Assembly (NCBI GenBank): GCA_964371035.1
Contig: CAYJLG010000005.1
Span: 31,528 to 95,527, forward strand
DNA length: 64,000 nucleotides
DNA from: UBA1535 sp964371035
Lineage (GTDB): Bacteria; Bacillota; Clostridia; Tissierellales; Sedimentibacteraceae
Direction: 5' to 3'
Below the pieces are notes generated by a model, which saw only the letters and a list, made by a program, of their open reading frames with translations, was not told the DNA's origin and did no database searches. The translations under genes and the position numbers were made by a program. Positions 1 to 9,264 of the stretch are shown here, one piece after another. How positions within the stretch are numbered: the stretch's first letter is position 1; every line of letters begins with the position of its first letter.

Positions 1-1560
1 CTTAACAACGTCCATGCCCACGCCTCTTCCTGAAAATTCAGTGACAGCTTCTTTTGTGGAAAAACCTGGTAGCATAGCTATAGAAAAAATTTCTTTTAAT
101 GTGTATTCTGATTCAGGTTTTTGAAGTAAATTTTTACTTTTCGCTTTAGTAAGTATGTATTGCGGATCTAGTCCTTTACCATCATCCTCTACAGTGATTA
201 ATATTTCACCACCTGTGTTTGAAGCAGTTAACTTGATCGTACCTTTTGGATTTTTTCCTTTTTTTATTCTGTCTTCTTTAGATTCTATACCGTGATCCAT
301 AGAATTTCTAACTACATGCATTAGAGGATCTGAAATGCCATCAACAATAGTTTTATCTACTTCGATATCATCACCTATTAAAACAAGATCTACATCTTTT
401 CCTAAACTTTTGCTCATGTCTCTTACTATTCTCTTCATTTTTTGGAAAACTCCAGATACAGGTACCATCCTTAGAGACATAACTATATCTTGAAGTTCAT
501 CTGTTAATTTTCTTAATTGTCTCGTAGCTTTTGTAAAACTGTCTGATTTTAACTCTATTATATCTTTATTAGAGTTAACCATAGATTCAGTTATGACTAT
601 CTCCCCAACTATATCTGATAATTTATCTAGTTTCGTAAGATTAACGCTTATCAAACTCTGCTTAGTTTGCTTTATCGTAGTTTGAACATTTTCTTGGACT
701 TCATCTTGCTTTGGTTGCACATAATCTATACTAGGAACTGTTTCTGTTTGTATTACAGACTCTTCTTCAATCACATTATTATTGTTTTCTGCTCCTCCAG
801 ATTGTTCAATAATAGTAAAATCTTTAATATTAACAGCACTTTTGATTACATCTACACCTAGGTTTAAATCAGTTTTATTAGCAAAAAACACTTTAAATCC
901 ATTTTCGACAATCATTTTGATAGTGTCTGAATCAGTTTCCACGTTTTCTGGCTCATAAGTGATGTCTTGCACTATCTCTTTAATTTGATTAACTAACATA
1001 AATGCTCTAAGATTTTCCATGCCACAGTCATCATCAAAGTGAAGATTTACACAAAAAGTATTGCCCATTAAATTAGTATCATCTGCTTCCTTTGTTTGGA
1101 CAGATATGTTTTTAATCTCTTCCCTAATATCCTCGATACGATCAGATTTAGATTTTTTTCCAGAAACTATATCTAGTAATTCGAGGATTTCTTTTTCATA
1201 TTCGCTAATATTTTCTGTTAATGGAGTGTTGTCTGATATTTTAACTATTTCGCCTTTAATGAAATCAGTACACTTAAACACCATAGTAACTAAGTCATCA
1301 GTAAACTGACTATCAACTCCGTTTTCTCTTATATAATAAAACAAGTCCTCAATCTTGTGCGATATTGTCATTATTCCAGCAAATTGCATCATAGCTGCTG
1401 AGCCTTTAATTGTATGCATCGCTCTGAATATTTCGTTAATGTCATCAGATGTGAATTCTTTAGCATCTTCAACTCTTAATAAAATATCATCAAGCTGTTC
1501 TAATAACGTGTTTGCTTCAAACAAAAACATGTCTATTATCGATTCAAAATTGTTTTCCAT
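1..1560 (-). CDS. cheA: Chemotaxis histidine kinase CheA, 3' end beyond window
   Basis: Partial gene read from the minus strand; about 520 residues are present. CheA autophosphorylates in response to chemoreceptors and passes phosphate to CheY. The N-terminal HPt domain shows AMHTIKGSA, with the phospho-acceptor His near residue 49. The H-box/dimerisation region is followed by the N-box LMHVVRNSMDHGIE (about residue 415), DDGKGL and GRGVGMDVVK, the nucleotide-binding motifs. The end of the ATPase domain and the CheW-like domain lie before base 1. Start ATG at 1558-1560 is preceded by GAGAGGTGG. The gene runs divergently from the 1741 operon, so the rest of its operon (cheW, cheB and so on) is expected to the left. 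Confidence 0.96.
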   Translation of the reverse strand, partial: MENNFESIIDMFLFEANTLLEQLDDILLRVEDAKEFTSDDINEIFRAMHTIKGSAAMMQFAGIMTISHKIEDLFYYIRENGVDSQFTDDLVTMVFKCTDFIKGEIVKISDNTPLTENISEYEKEILELLDIVSGKKSKSDRIEDIREEIKNISVQTKEADDTNLMGNTFCVNLHFDDDCGMENLRAFMLVNQIKEIVQDITYEPENVETDSDTIKMIVENGFKVFFANKTDLNLGVDVIKSAVNIKDFTIIEQSGGAENNNNVIEEESVIQTETVPSIDYVQPKQDEVQENVQTTIKQTKQSLISVNLTKLDKLSDIVGEIVITESMVNSNKDIIELKSDSFTKATRQLRKLTDELQDIVMSLRMVPVSGVFQKMKRIVRDMSKSLGKDVDLVLIGDDIEVDKTIVDGISDPLMHVVRNSMDHGIESKEDRIKKGKNPKGTIKLTASNTGGEILITVEDDGKGLDPQYILTKAKSKNLLQKPESEYTLKEIFSIAMLPGFSTKEAVTEFSGRGVGMDVVK

Positions 1561-1679
1561 TTTCCACCTCTCAAAAATACTTTTCATCACGAATTTTATT
1601 TGATATATAAGTAATAATTTTATTTTATTTTACAGTAAAAATCCAAATTTAGCAACAATTATTTTTTTAAAAAAAATTC

Positions 1680-1708
1680 TTTTTTAATATCATTTTTCAT
1701 GGTATAAT
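1680..1708 (+). promoter_or_regulatory. Probable vegetative promoter of the 1741-8216 operon
   Basis: TATAAT at 1703-1708 is preceded by TG plus one base (1700-1702), an extended -10. The -35 position, 17 bp upstream, is only a T-run (1680-1685). Start of transcription would be near 1715, leaving a leader of about 26 nt that holds GGAGGG at 1728-1733. The match to the -10 is direct; use in vivo is inferred. Confidence 0.6.
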
Positions 1709-1740
1709 ATTTACAGTAACTTTTTTTGGAGGGTGTCGGC

Positions 1741-3195
1741 ATGGTTGAAAACATTAAAATTACAGCTAGTAATATAAACAATGCTCAAAATAATTTAAAC
1801 AGGCCTAAAGCGCCTGAAAAACCAGAACTTCTATCTCCTTTTGACATGTTGGATCCAAACAGTGTTAACAAGGCTATAAAAGAAGAAGGAGCTGGTTTTA
1901 ATAATCAAAATAATATTGCTTACAACCCGAATTCAGTGTTTGAAAAGTTTTTAAAAACTTTAGATATAGCACCTTCATTAGTTGACGGGATGAAAAAATT
2001 ATTATTAAACAAACAATTTTTCAATGAAAACATTAAGTCAAATCCAGTGCTTAAAGCTTTTTTTGAAGAATTTATTAAAGATATAGAGACAGACGAAGAA
2101 AAATTATTAGAATTTATAAAATTTCAGCATAACTCATATACTAAGTTTTCAGGTGCGTTTTTTAATTTTTTAAGAGATTCTCTAGCTACAAACCCAGATG
2201 ATAACTTTAAAAAATTAGCAGGCAATTTTATGAAGGCTTATGATGCCTATTTATCTATTGATGATACCACAAATGCCATTGCTAACACACTTGATCATAT
2301 AAAAGATAATATTCCTAGTATTTTGAAAGACACTTTTGCTGCATTAGTAGACAAATTTATAACTAACAACCCTGACAATAGTGTAGACATTAATCTTGCA
2401 CTTCTTAAAAACGATATTATTCCTTTCTTAGGAAAATACGTAGCTAAGACTAACGATTTTGGTGAAATTAGAGATTATATTTCAGCGCTAATCCATAACA
2501 TAGTTAGATTAGAAGCTGGTGAACAAAGTAGTTTTACTAATTCTACAGAAAGTTTGTTTAACTATATCAAATACAATTTCAACTTAACTGACAGCGAACT
2601 TTCAGATTTGCGACATTCATTAATAACAAATTTCAGAAATTATTCTGATTTAAAAAACAATGCTCTTGAGCTTATGTTCAAAATGATTGATACAGGAATT
2701 AAGGACGTTTCAAACTATACTACACAAACAACTTTTGAAAGTGTAGAAGAGAGTCTCTTAATCAATAATCATGTCCAAATTCCTCTCATACATATATTTT
2801 TACCTGTAAATTACAATGGAATTTTTATGCTTTCAGAAATGTGGATCAGTAAAGAACTCGAAGAAGATGCTGAGTCAGTAAAAAACAATAAAAAGTCAAA
2901 AAACAAAAATTCAACTGAAGTTCATAAAATTTTCTTAACGTTTGATATAGAAAATTTAGGATACTTTGAAACTGTTTTTCTATCAAAAAATGAAAATATA
3001 TCGCTTGACATCTTTGTTCCAAGCGTATTAGCAAACATTTCTGATGTAATAAAAAAAGATATCTCCTCGATTATAACTAAAAACAACTTAAATGTTTCAA
3101 ATGTTTTTGTTAGCGAATGTAAGAAAAGAAGAAGATTTAACGAAGTATTTAACACAAAATTTATAAAGGAAAGTGGTATAAATGTCATCGCATAA
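1741..3195 (+). CDS. FliK/YlqG-like protein, first gene of the divergent operon
   Basis: 485 residues when begun at ATG 1741, which sits 7 nt after GGAGGG; an in-frame TTG at 1726 lies upstream of that site and is not the start. The protein is mostly helical and charged, with no signal peptide. Its last third (about residues 340-480) resembles a FliK-type C-terminal domain, and the next gene is a free FlhB C-terminal domain. This pairing recalls the ylqG-ylqH pair of Bacillus, where a large FliK-like protein precedes an FlhB-like one. The stop overlaps the next gene by 14 bp, so translation is probably coupled. The family assignment rests mainly on context; a general hypothetical protein is the alternative. 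Confidence 0.6.
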   Translation: MVENIKITASNINNAQNNLNRPKAPEKPELLSPFDMLDPNSVNKAIKEEGAGFNNQNNIAYNPNSVFEKFLKTLDIAPSLVDGMKKLLLNKQFFNENIKSNPVLKAFFEEFIKDIETDEEKLLEFIKFQHNSYTKFSGAFFNFLRDSLATNPDDNFKKLAGNFMKAYDAYLSIDDTTNAIANTLDHIKDNIPSILKDTFAALVDKFITNNPDNSVDINLALLKNDIIPFLGKYVAKTNDFGEIRDYISALIHNIVRLEAGEQSSFTNSTESLFNYIKYNFNLTDSELSDLRHSLITNFRNYSDLKNNALELMFKMIDTGIKDVSNYTTQTTFESVEESLLINNHVQIPLIHIFLPVNYNGIFMLSEMWISKELEEDAESVKNNKKSKNKNSTEVHKIFLTFDIENLGYFETVFLSKNENISLDIFVPSVLANISDVIKKDISSIITKNNLNVSNVFVSECKKRRRFNEVFNTKFIKESGINVIA

Positions 3196-3472
3196 AAACT
3201 TGAAAAAAGCAGTCGCACTAAAATATGATTCCAATAAAAACGTTGCTCCGATAGTTGTGGCGTCTGGAAGTGGATATGTCGCAACAAAAGTTGTTGAAAT
3301 AGCAGAAAAAAACGGTGTGCCAATCTATAAGGATAGTTCTTTAGCTACAGTTTTGTCTCAGCTCGAATTAGGAAGAGAAGTTCCAAATGAGCTATTTAAA
3401 ACTATAGTTGACATTTATGTCTATTTTTTGAAATATAATGAAGTAAAAGAAGAGGACACAATAGATGAATAA
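3182..3472 (+). CDS. FlhB C-terminal-domain protein (YlqH-like)
   Basis: 96 residues corresponding to the part of FlhB/YscU that follows the NPTH autocleavage site: AVALKYD, APIVVASG, GVPIYKDSSLATVL and GREVPNELF match the order of motifs seen in the full FlhB of this window (16974-18035). There are no membrane segments and no NPTH. In FlhB this domain is the substrate-specificity switch docked to the export gate. A free copy is known in many Firmicutes and can in principle substitute for the cleaved piece. It overlaps both neighbours (14 bp and 8 bp), so the three genes are translated as a unit. Confidence 0.9.
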   Translation: MSSHKNLKKAVALKYDSNKNVAPIVVASGSGYVATKVVEIAEKNGVPIYKDSSLATVLSQLELGREVPNELFKTIVDIYVYFLKYNEVKEEDTIDE

Positions 3473-5498
3473 TGAATATATTTTTTCTCTTGATATAGGT
3501 ACCCGTTCAATAGTTGGAGTAGTTGCTGAAAAAGAAGAAGATACGATGCGCGTAGTAGATGTTAAAAGTGTTTTTCATCGACATAGAGCTATGGTTGATG
3601 GTCAAATAGAAGATATAGAAAAAGTTAGCAAAGTAATTGAAGAAGTTAAATCTTTTCAAGAAAATAAGCTAAACGTAAAATTTGATAAAGTATATATAGC
3701 AGCGGCTGGACGTTCTTTAAATACAGAAAAAATAACATACGAAAAAGTGCTAAATTCTAAAGTTCCCATTTCCGAGGAAATAAAAACACTCTTAGAAATG
3801 GAAGCACTTCAGATGGCACATGACGTATTTCATGAAAAATCTGGTGTTGGCACAGATTACTACTGTGTTGGTTACAGTGTGTTGAGTTATTTAATCGATG
3901 ATTATAGCATGACAAATATACTCGGTCATCGAGGCGAAAAAATATCTATTGAGATAATCGCAGCATTTTTACCACACCATGTTGTAGAAGGACTTTATTC
4001 TTGTATGGACAGCAACAACTTAGAAGTGGCAAGCCTTACACTTGAACCAATTGCTGCAATGAATTTAGTTATACCAAAAGATTTACGACTACTCAATATC
4101 GCTTTGGTCGATATAGGAGCTGGTACATCTGATATAGCAATTTCTAAAAACGGTAGCATAGTAGGATATGATATGTCTACTACTGCAGGAGACGAAATAA
4201 CAGAAAGTATTATGAAAGCATACTTAGTTGATTTTAATACTGCTGAAAAAATAAAAATATCGCTTAGCGATGAAAACGATACAGTAATCTTTAAAGATAT
4301 ATTAGGATTAGAGCAAAATATTCCAAAAACAGAAGTAATATCATCTATGGAAAATGCAGTTTCTACTCTTTGCAAAGACATCGCTACTAAAATACTCGCA
4401 ATGAATAATGAAGCACCTGTTGCGTTGTTTTTAATCGGTGGAGGCAGCAAAGCTCCAAACATGAAAAAACACCTTGCTCAGCTATTAGATTTGCCTGAAA
4501 ACAGGATTTCGATTGGTTCTGAAGATACAGTAAAAAGCGTTAATCTGTCTCATATTGAAAATTTCGGACCTGAATTGATCACTCCTGTTGGTATAGCTTA
4601 CTCTTCAGTTTTAGGTAGCAATTATGACTTTTTCAGTGTAGTAGTAAATGGTAAAAAAGTGAGATTATACAATATCAGACAAATGAAAGTTATGGACGCC
4701 CTATTGATGGCAGGCTTTGATACAACAAAATTAATAGGTTTATCTAGTAAAAATTTAAGTTTCACTCTTAATAATAAAAATTATTTTTACAAAGGTGACT
4801 ATTCTACACCCGCTGAAATTTTAGTAAATTCGGTTGCATCAAATATTGAAACAAAGTTGAGTCCTGGAGATGTAATCGAAGTGATTTCAGCAAAAGACGG
4901 AGAGGCTCCTGTAGTCAAAATTTCTGATATAGTTGAACCATCTCAAAAAGGAAGCATTAGCTTTAACAATAACAAGGTCACACTGGGTGCTAGATATATG
5001 ATTAACAACATTGAGGTTGGTGAAAATTATATCATAGGTAATTCTGACATAATAGAAATTGTAAATATAACAAAGTTGTTCCATTTACTAGAATTATTTG
5101 AACTTAATGAAGATGATTATTCTTTCTTTTACAATGGAAATAAAATTGAAACCAGCTATGACTTGATAGATGGAATGACCATTGATATAGTTAGAAATAA
5201 TACTACTAATTATCAATATTTTAAATCTGAAGAACAAATTGACAAAGATACAGTTGTTCACGACATAGAACTTAACAATACCGTTAGAATAATTTTAAAC
5301 GGTGAAGACGTTTCACTTCAAAAAAAACATGACGGATCGCCAATTCTTTTCGCTGATGTAATACTTCATACAGGTATTGATCCAACAAAACCACAAGGGA
5401 AAATAATTATCAAACATAATGACATGGATGCCAGCTATACAGCTATCGTTAACGAGGGCGATAACCTGATTATTAAATGGCAAAATCAAGTAAATTAG
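3465..5498 (+). CDS. Long FtsA-like actin-fold ATPase
   Basis: 677 residues, much longer than cell-division FtsA (about 420). The first 370 residues follow the FtsA order: FSLDIGTRSIVGVVA (phosphate-1, residues 6-20), an SHS2-type insertion (KFDKVYIAAAGRSL onward), LVDIGAGTSDIAIS (phosphate-2, about 213-226) and FLIGGGSKAP (adenosine motif, about 325). About 300 further residues form a beta-rich, unassigned extension. The C-terminal amphipathic anchor of FtsA is not evident. ATG 3465 follows AGAGGAC. The gene sits between an FlhB-domain protein and a PilZ protein rather than beside ftsZ, so a role outside septation, such as organising an envelope structure, is inferred and not shown. Confidence 0.8.
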   Translation: MNNEYIFSLDIGTRSIVGVVAEKEEDTMRVVDVKSVFHRHRAMVDGQIEDIEKVSKVIEEVKSFQENKLNVKFDKVYIAAAGRSLNTEKITYEKVLNSKVPISEEIKTLLEMEALQMAHDVFHEKSGVGTDYYCVGYSVLSYLIDDYSMTNILGHRGEKISIEIIAAFLPHHVVEGLYSCMDSNNLEVASLTLEPIAAMNLVIPKDLRLLNIALVDIGAGTSDIAISKNGSIVGYDMSTTAGDEITESIMKAYLVDFNTAEKIKISLSDENDTVIFKDILGLEQNIPKTEVISSMENAVSTLCKDIATKILAMNNEAPVALFLIGGGSKAPNMKKHLAQLLDLPENRISIGSEDTVKSVNLSHIENFGPELITPVGIAYSSVLGSNYDFFSVVVNGKKVRLYNIRQMKVMDALLMAGFDTTKLIGLSSKNLSFTLNNKNYFYKGDYSTPAEILVNSVASNIETKLSPGDVIEVISAKDGEAPVVKISDIVEPSQKGSISFNNNKVTLGARYMINNIEVGENYIIGNSDIIEIVNITKLFHLLELFELNEDDYSFFYNGNKIETSYDLIDGMTIDIVRNNTTNYQYFKSEEQIDKDTVVHDIELNNTVRIILNGEDVSLQKKHDGSPILFADVILHTGIDPTKPQGKIIIKHNDMDASYTAIVNEGDNLIIKWQNQVN

Positions 5499-5508
5499 GA
5501 GAAAATTT

Positions 5509-6123
5509 ATGCAAGCAGCACTTTTAGTTAAAATATTTGATTTAGATAAAAAGCTCTTAGGAAAAGGCTCTTTGAAAAGCATCTCAACAAACACGATATC
5601 TATACAAGGAGACTTGATGCCTTCATTGCCGTCTAAAAAAATGATCATCTTGCACATCCACGATGATTTGAGGGGGATTTTAATTTTCGAGTGTGAAATT
5701 AGTATTTCAACAACTTCACAATTAAATGCTAGAATTGTAAAAAAACTCCCTACTTTAGAGAGAAGAAAAGCATTAAAGATGAAAACCGATCATAATGTTC
5801 CCCTAAGATTATTATTAAGAAATGATAGATCAATAAATAAAGACGAGCCTATTAATATAAAAATTCTAAACATGAGTATAGGAGGTATACTCATAACATC
5901 AAATACTGATTTTTTTATAGGTGATGTTTTAGTATTTACTTTTGATTATTATCCAGATTTCCCATTGGAACTAGACGCCACTGTAGTTAGGATAGATCAA
6001 GCTGCAGATGGAAGAACTACCAACAATTATGGCTGTGTCTTTAGCGAATTGTCTAGAAGAAGCGAAAATGTAATTTGTAAATATTTGTATGAGAGACAAA
6101 TTCAAATATACAGTAAAAAATAA
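5509..6123 (+). CDS. PilZ-domain protein, probable c-di-GMP effector
   Basis: 204 residues with an N-terminal YcgR-like beta domain (about 1-85) and a C-terminal PilZ domain. The second PilZ signature, NMSIGG, matches [DN]xSxxG. The first (ERRKALK) has Lys where the final Arg of RxxxR is expected, so c-di-GMP affinity may be reduced. Proteins of this shape act as flagellar brakes or link c-di-GMP to surface structures. AGGAG lies 7 nt before ATG 5509, and the gene follows the FtsA-like gene by 10 bp. Operon context with export-switch and SLH genes suggests coupling of a second messenger to envelope or flagellar behaviour. Confidence 0.82.
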   Translation: MQAALLVKIFDLDKKLLGKGSLKSISTNTISIQGDLMPSLPSKKMIILHIHDDLRGILIFECEISISTTSQLNARIVKKLPTLERRKALKMKTDHNVPLRLLLRNDRSINKDEPINIKILNMSIGGILITSNTDFFIGDVLVFTFDYYPDFPLELDATVVRIDQAADGRTTNNYGCVFSELSRRSENVICKYLYERQIQIYSKK

Positions 6124-6134
6124 GGAGATTTAAC

Positions 6135-8216
6135 ATGCGACAGAAACGAACATTATCGTTAATCATTTTAACGTTTACAATTATGAGTGTCATGATTTTT
6201 TCTGAAGTTGCTTATGCAGATTCAATAAGATCTATAAAACTAAATGGAGGCAAAGATATTTACCTTGAAATAGATGATGAAAAAACACTTCCCATTGTAT
6301 TTAGTCCCGAAGATGCTGAAAGCTCTGAAGTAGAATTTTCTTCTTCTAATGATTCAATAGTAAGTATTGATAGAAATGGTAAAGTTACTGCACACAAGAC
6401 AGGCCGTGTCACTTTAACTGCTGAACTAGGTAATTTAATATCATCAATTCGTGCCACAGTATATGAAAAAACAGATTTAACTGCAGTTTTTTCAGAATCT
6501 ATAGTAGTTGCAGATAAAGTTGCAAATATTACCATATCTGTTGATTCAGAAGATGAAGCTCAGACACAATTTAATATCTTTTTGCCATCTGGGTATCTTG
6601 TGACAGGATCTACTGCTACATTTGCAGTTAATGCAAACGGAACCTATCCATTTACTGTGTATGACAATTCAGGCGTTAAAAAAACTTTTTATTATGTAGT
6701 AGATAGTTTATCAAAATCTATTAATAGCGAAGATGATGATGATGGAGAAGTTTGGGATGAATTTGATATAGACATACTATTTGATGATTTAAAATTACAA
6801 TACGACTATGAAGAAAAAGAGTACTTATTTAACGCTGAACTTGACAAAATAAGGACTGTAACTCTTCCTAATAATAGAAAGATAGAGACAAAAGAAATTA
6901 ATTACTTCATAGGTGAAGCAGAAGATCTAGAAAATGGTGAAATTATCGATTATTCTTTTGATATAGAAGGCAAGGTGCTAAATTGCAAGCTTATTAGACA
7001 AGGTGAATTTTTCTTGCTAATCATACTAGAAGATACTGAATTAGATGATAGATACCTCTATCATACTTATAGAGCTTACAATTTTACGCTCTCTCAGCCT
7101 TCCTTGTTAACATCACCAACTACTGAATTTTTAATTGAAAATGGAAACTATGAAGTTTTAGCTTATACTTCATCAGGTATGAAAGAAGTTTTTAATTATG
7201 TAATAGAGAACATTGATTTTATGAGACCTGATGTAGATTTGGTATATACTTATGAAAATAAATTTGAACTTATAGTTGAAGACAATATTGCACTTGATTA
7301 TATAATTGCACCTGACGGAAAATATTATAAAATCCCCGCTTCAGTATCAGCATATGATCCATATACATTTTTATTTCCAACACCATTTACATTTGATGGC
7401 GAATACGTATTTTCAGTAGTAGATACTTCAGGAAACAAGACGGTTGTCACTGGTGAAGTAGATGATATTGACAATATTTTGTACGTCGGAAATACAAGTT
7501 TAGACGTTCATAACTATCCAGATATTTATGACTATTTTGAAAGTACAGGTGAAAAATTTGTATATGCACCTCAAGATAACATTTATTACGAAAATGTTTT
7601 TCCATCATATATGCGAGGTATTTCAGAAACTAAGTTCTCTCCATATGGAACATTATCACGGGCACAAGCAGTTACAATACTGTCAAGAGTTACAGATTTA
7701 CCTTATGACATAAATTTAATAAATAAAACTAATTTTACAGATATTTCAAATCATTGGGCAAGGCACTATATTAGTATGGCTAGCTCTAAACGTTATATTC
7801 AAGGACTTCCTGATAAAACATTTAGACCTGATAACGAATTATCTCGTGCTGATTTTTGCGTAATAATTAATAATGTTAGCGCTTTAAAAGATAATATAGA
7901 AGACATTCCAGCTGTATACAATCATTCTGTTACAGATATTAATACAAGTTTTGCCTATGCTAAATTAGATATATTGAAACTTGTAAATAGAGATATAATA
8001 AAGGTAGATGGTGGTGAATTTCATCCGGACAAACCTATAACACGTGCAGAAGTTATATATGCAATTAACAGATTATATGGTCTTTCGCCATCAAACGAAG
8101 AATTTGAATTTATTGAAAATTTATATGAAACTTACTTTGATTTTAACGATATTTCTAACCACCCATACTATGAAGATTTAGTTATATCTATTGTTGGAAT
8201 GTACAGAGAACGTTAA
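6135..8216 (+). CDS. Secreted Ig-like (Big_2) and SLH-domain surface protein
   Basis: 693 residues. A signal peptide (hydrophobic run 8-27, likely cut after AYA) is followed by a Big_2 domain (about 35-115; the SSNDSIVSIDRNGKVTAHKTG pattern). A long middle region is rich in Asp/Glu and aromatic residues. Three SLH modules follow at about 490-540, 542-600 and 610-665, with anchor motifs SRAQ, SRAD and TRAE. SLH modules bind secondary cell-wall polymers, so the protein should sit on the wall. Last gene of the operon, 11 bp after the PilZ gene, with a terminator downstream. No enzymatic domain is recognised; the acidic middle part is unassigned. Confidence 0.88.
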   Translation: MRQKRTLSLIILTFTIMSVMIFSEVAYADSIRSIKLNGGKDIYLEIDDEKTLPIVFSPEDAESSEVEFSSSNDSIVSIDRNGKVTAHKTGRVTLTAELGNLISSIRATVYEKTDLTAVFSESIVVADKVANITISVDSEDEAQTQFNIFLPSGYLVTGSTATFAVNANGTYPFTVYDNSGVKKTFYYVVDSLSKSINSEDDDDGEVWDEFDIDILFDDLKLQYDYEEKEYLFNAELDKIRTVTLPNNRKIETKEINYFIGEAEDLENGEIIDYSFDIEGKVLNCKLIRQGEFFLLIILEDTELDDRYLYHTYRAYNFTLSQPSLLTSPTTEFLIENGNYEVLAYTSSGMKEVFNYVIENIDFMRPDVDLVYTYENKFELIVEDNIALDYIIAPDGKYYKIPASVSAYDPYTFLFPTPFTFDGEYVFSVVDTSGNKTVVTGEVDDIDNILYVGNTSLDVHNYPDIYDYFESTGEKFVYAPQDNIYYENVFPSYMRGISETKFSPYGTLSRAQAVTILSRVTDLPYDINLINKTNFTDISNHWARHYISMASSKRYIQGLPDKTFRPDNELSRADFCVIINNVSALKDNIEDIPAVYNHSVTDINTSFAYAKLDILKLVNRDIIKVDGGEFHPDKPITRAEVIYAINRLYGLSPSNEEFEFIENLYETYFDFNDISNHPYYEDLVISIVGMYRER

Positions 8217-8233
8217 GAAATAAATTAAACACT

Positions 8234-8268
8234 AAAATAGGAGCAGACTCATTGTTTGCTCCTATTTT
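8234..8268 (+). terminator. Intrinsic terminator after the SLH gene
   Basis: A perfect stem AAAATAGGAGCA (8234-8245) pairs with TGCTCCTATTTT (8257-8268), with an 11-nt loop. The T-rich arm gives a U tract for plus-strand transcripts; the A-rich arm makes it usable from the other side as well. Confidence 0.88.
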
Positions 8269-8292
8269 TATTGTAATTAACTATATAATAAT

Positions 8293-8518
8293 TTAGTCAT
8301 CTATGGCTTAGCCCCAAAAATATACTGCGTTATGACTTTGTGAATAAAACTAACTCATGCCCTAACCCCATTTTCTAAATGAAAATGGCGGTAGGTCACA
8401 TGCATGGAGAACCAAATCTTTGTGAGTTTAACGAGCAAAAAGATTTGATGTTCTCTTCTGCGCTATACAACTTCCCAATTGGAGTACCAGCGACAGATTT
8501 TATTATTTTTTCCTTTGG
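8293..8518. repeat. Dispersed structured repeat, long copy
   Basis: Fills most of the 336-bp gap between the SLH gene and comFB. Its left part (8293-8350) and right part (8463-8518) recur almost base for base at 48815-48931, where about 112 bp between them are missing. The middle contains two obvious hairpins: CCATTTTC/GAAAATGG (8369-8389 region) and a longer one whose arms carry AAATCTTT and AAAGATTT (about 8409-8453). AGTCAT/ATGACT also pair near the left end. A 72-codon open frame inside is not convincing. Could be a non-coding transposon end, an IStron or omegaRNA relic, or a small mobile repeat. Confidence 0.65.
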
Positions 8519-8552
8519 CGTACATGTGTTAACTGTGAATAGTAACTATTTT

Positions 8553-9263
8553 TTAATGTTTTGGTTTATTTCTTATAGAAACAATTGCTTTTATTAATCC
8601 GGTAGTTACATCTATCGGGTTTTTTCTTTTAAATTCAACTAATGCATCAGCAGTTTCAGCTTCAGTGCCTTTAAACTTATAGTCGGGTAAACTCACATGA
8701 GCAAGTGTAATCAATTCTTCCAAGCATTGTTCACACCTACAGCATAGAAACTTATCTAATACACTTGGCAATTTTTCTTCAATTAAAAGTCTAATAAAAT
8801 CAGTTTCTATTTCTACATTAGAATAATCCACATCGTCTTCATTTTTAGCATCATTCTCATCAGTTATTATGTTTAAATTTTCTACTATATCTGCATCACT
8901 AGCAGCTTGAGTGTCATCTATGCTTAGCATATTTTTTTCTTCTGATCCAAGACAAAACTCATCTTCAAGCAAAACATCTATATTGTGATAATCAACAACT
9001 TCTTTAGAGCGATCGCTTTTACTAAAATTGATATCTTCAATTAAACCATGTAACTGTTCAATAGATGATTCTAAAAACTCAGTTGACAAATTAATGCCTA
9101 TACTTTCATCAACATTTAAGTTTATATTTGAGTTGGTGTTTTCTACTTGTTCATCAGAAATGTTGGGATCTTCATCATTTTTCCCATTATTTGATTTTGA
9201 AATTGTAGGCATTATCTTTTTGTACATAGCTTCTTTGCTAAATTCTTTTTTTGACCTTGCCAT
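8553..9263 (-). CDS. ComFB-domain protein at the end of the flagellar operon
   Basis: 236 residues. The first 150 are acidic, low in complexity and probably disordered; the last 75 form a ComFB domain (LLIEEKLPSVLDKF, then CCRCEQC, then a LPDYKF segment). ComFB was named from late competence operons, and members of the family have been described as cyclic-di-nucleotide receptors. The CxxC pair may bind metal. GAGGAA precedes ATG 9263. It follows parA by 1 bp, so the two are almost certainly co-translated, suggesting that the disordered N-terminus is a partner region for the ParA ATPase (inference). Last gene of the 32-gene operon. Confidence 0.75.
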   Translation of the reverse strand: MARSKKEFSKEAMYKKIMPTISKSNNGKNDEDPNISDEQVENTNSNINLNVDESIGINLSTEFLESSIEQLHGLIEDINFSKSDRSKEVVDYHNIDVLLEDEFCLGSEEKNMLSIDDTQAASDADIVENLNIITDENDAKNEDDVDYSNVEIETDFIRLLIEEKLPSVLDKFLCCRCEQCLEELITLAHVSLPDYKFKGTEAETADALVEFKRKNPIDVTTGLIKAIVSIRNKPKH

Positions 9264-9264
9264 A

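Noticed and set aside
8379..8597. A 72-codon plus-strand open frame between the SLH gene and comFB
   Set aside because: It lies in the structured repeat, has no ribosome site and no recognisable family, and runs into the comFB end.
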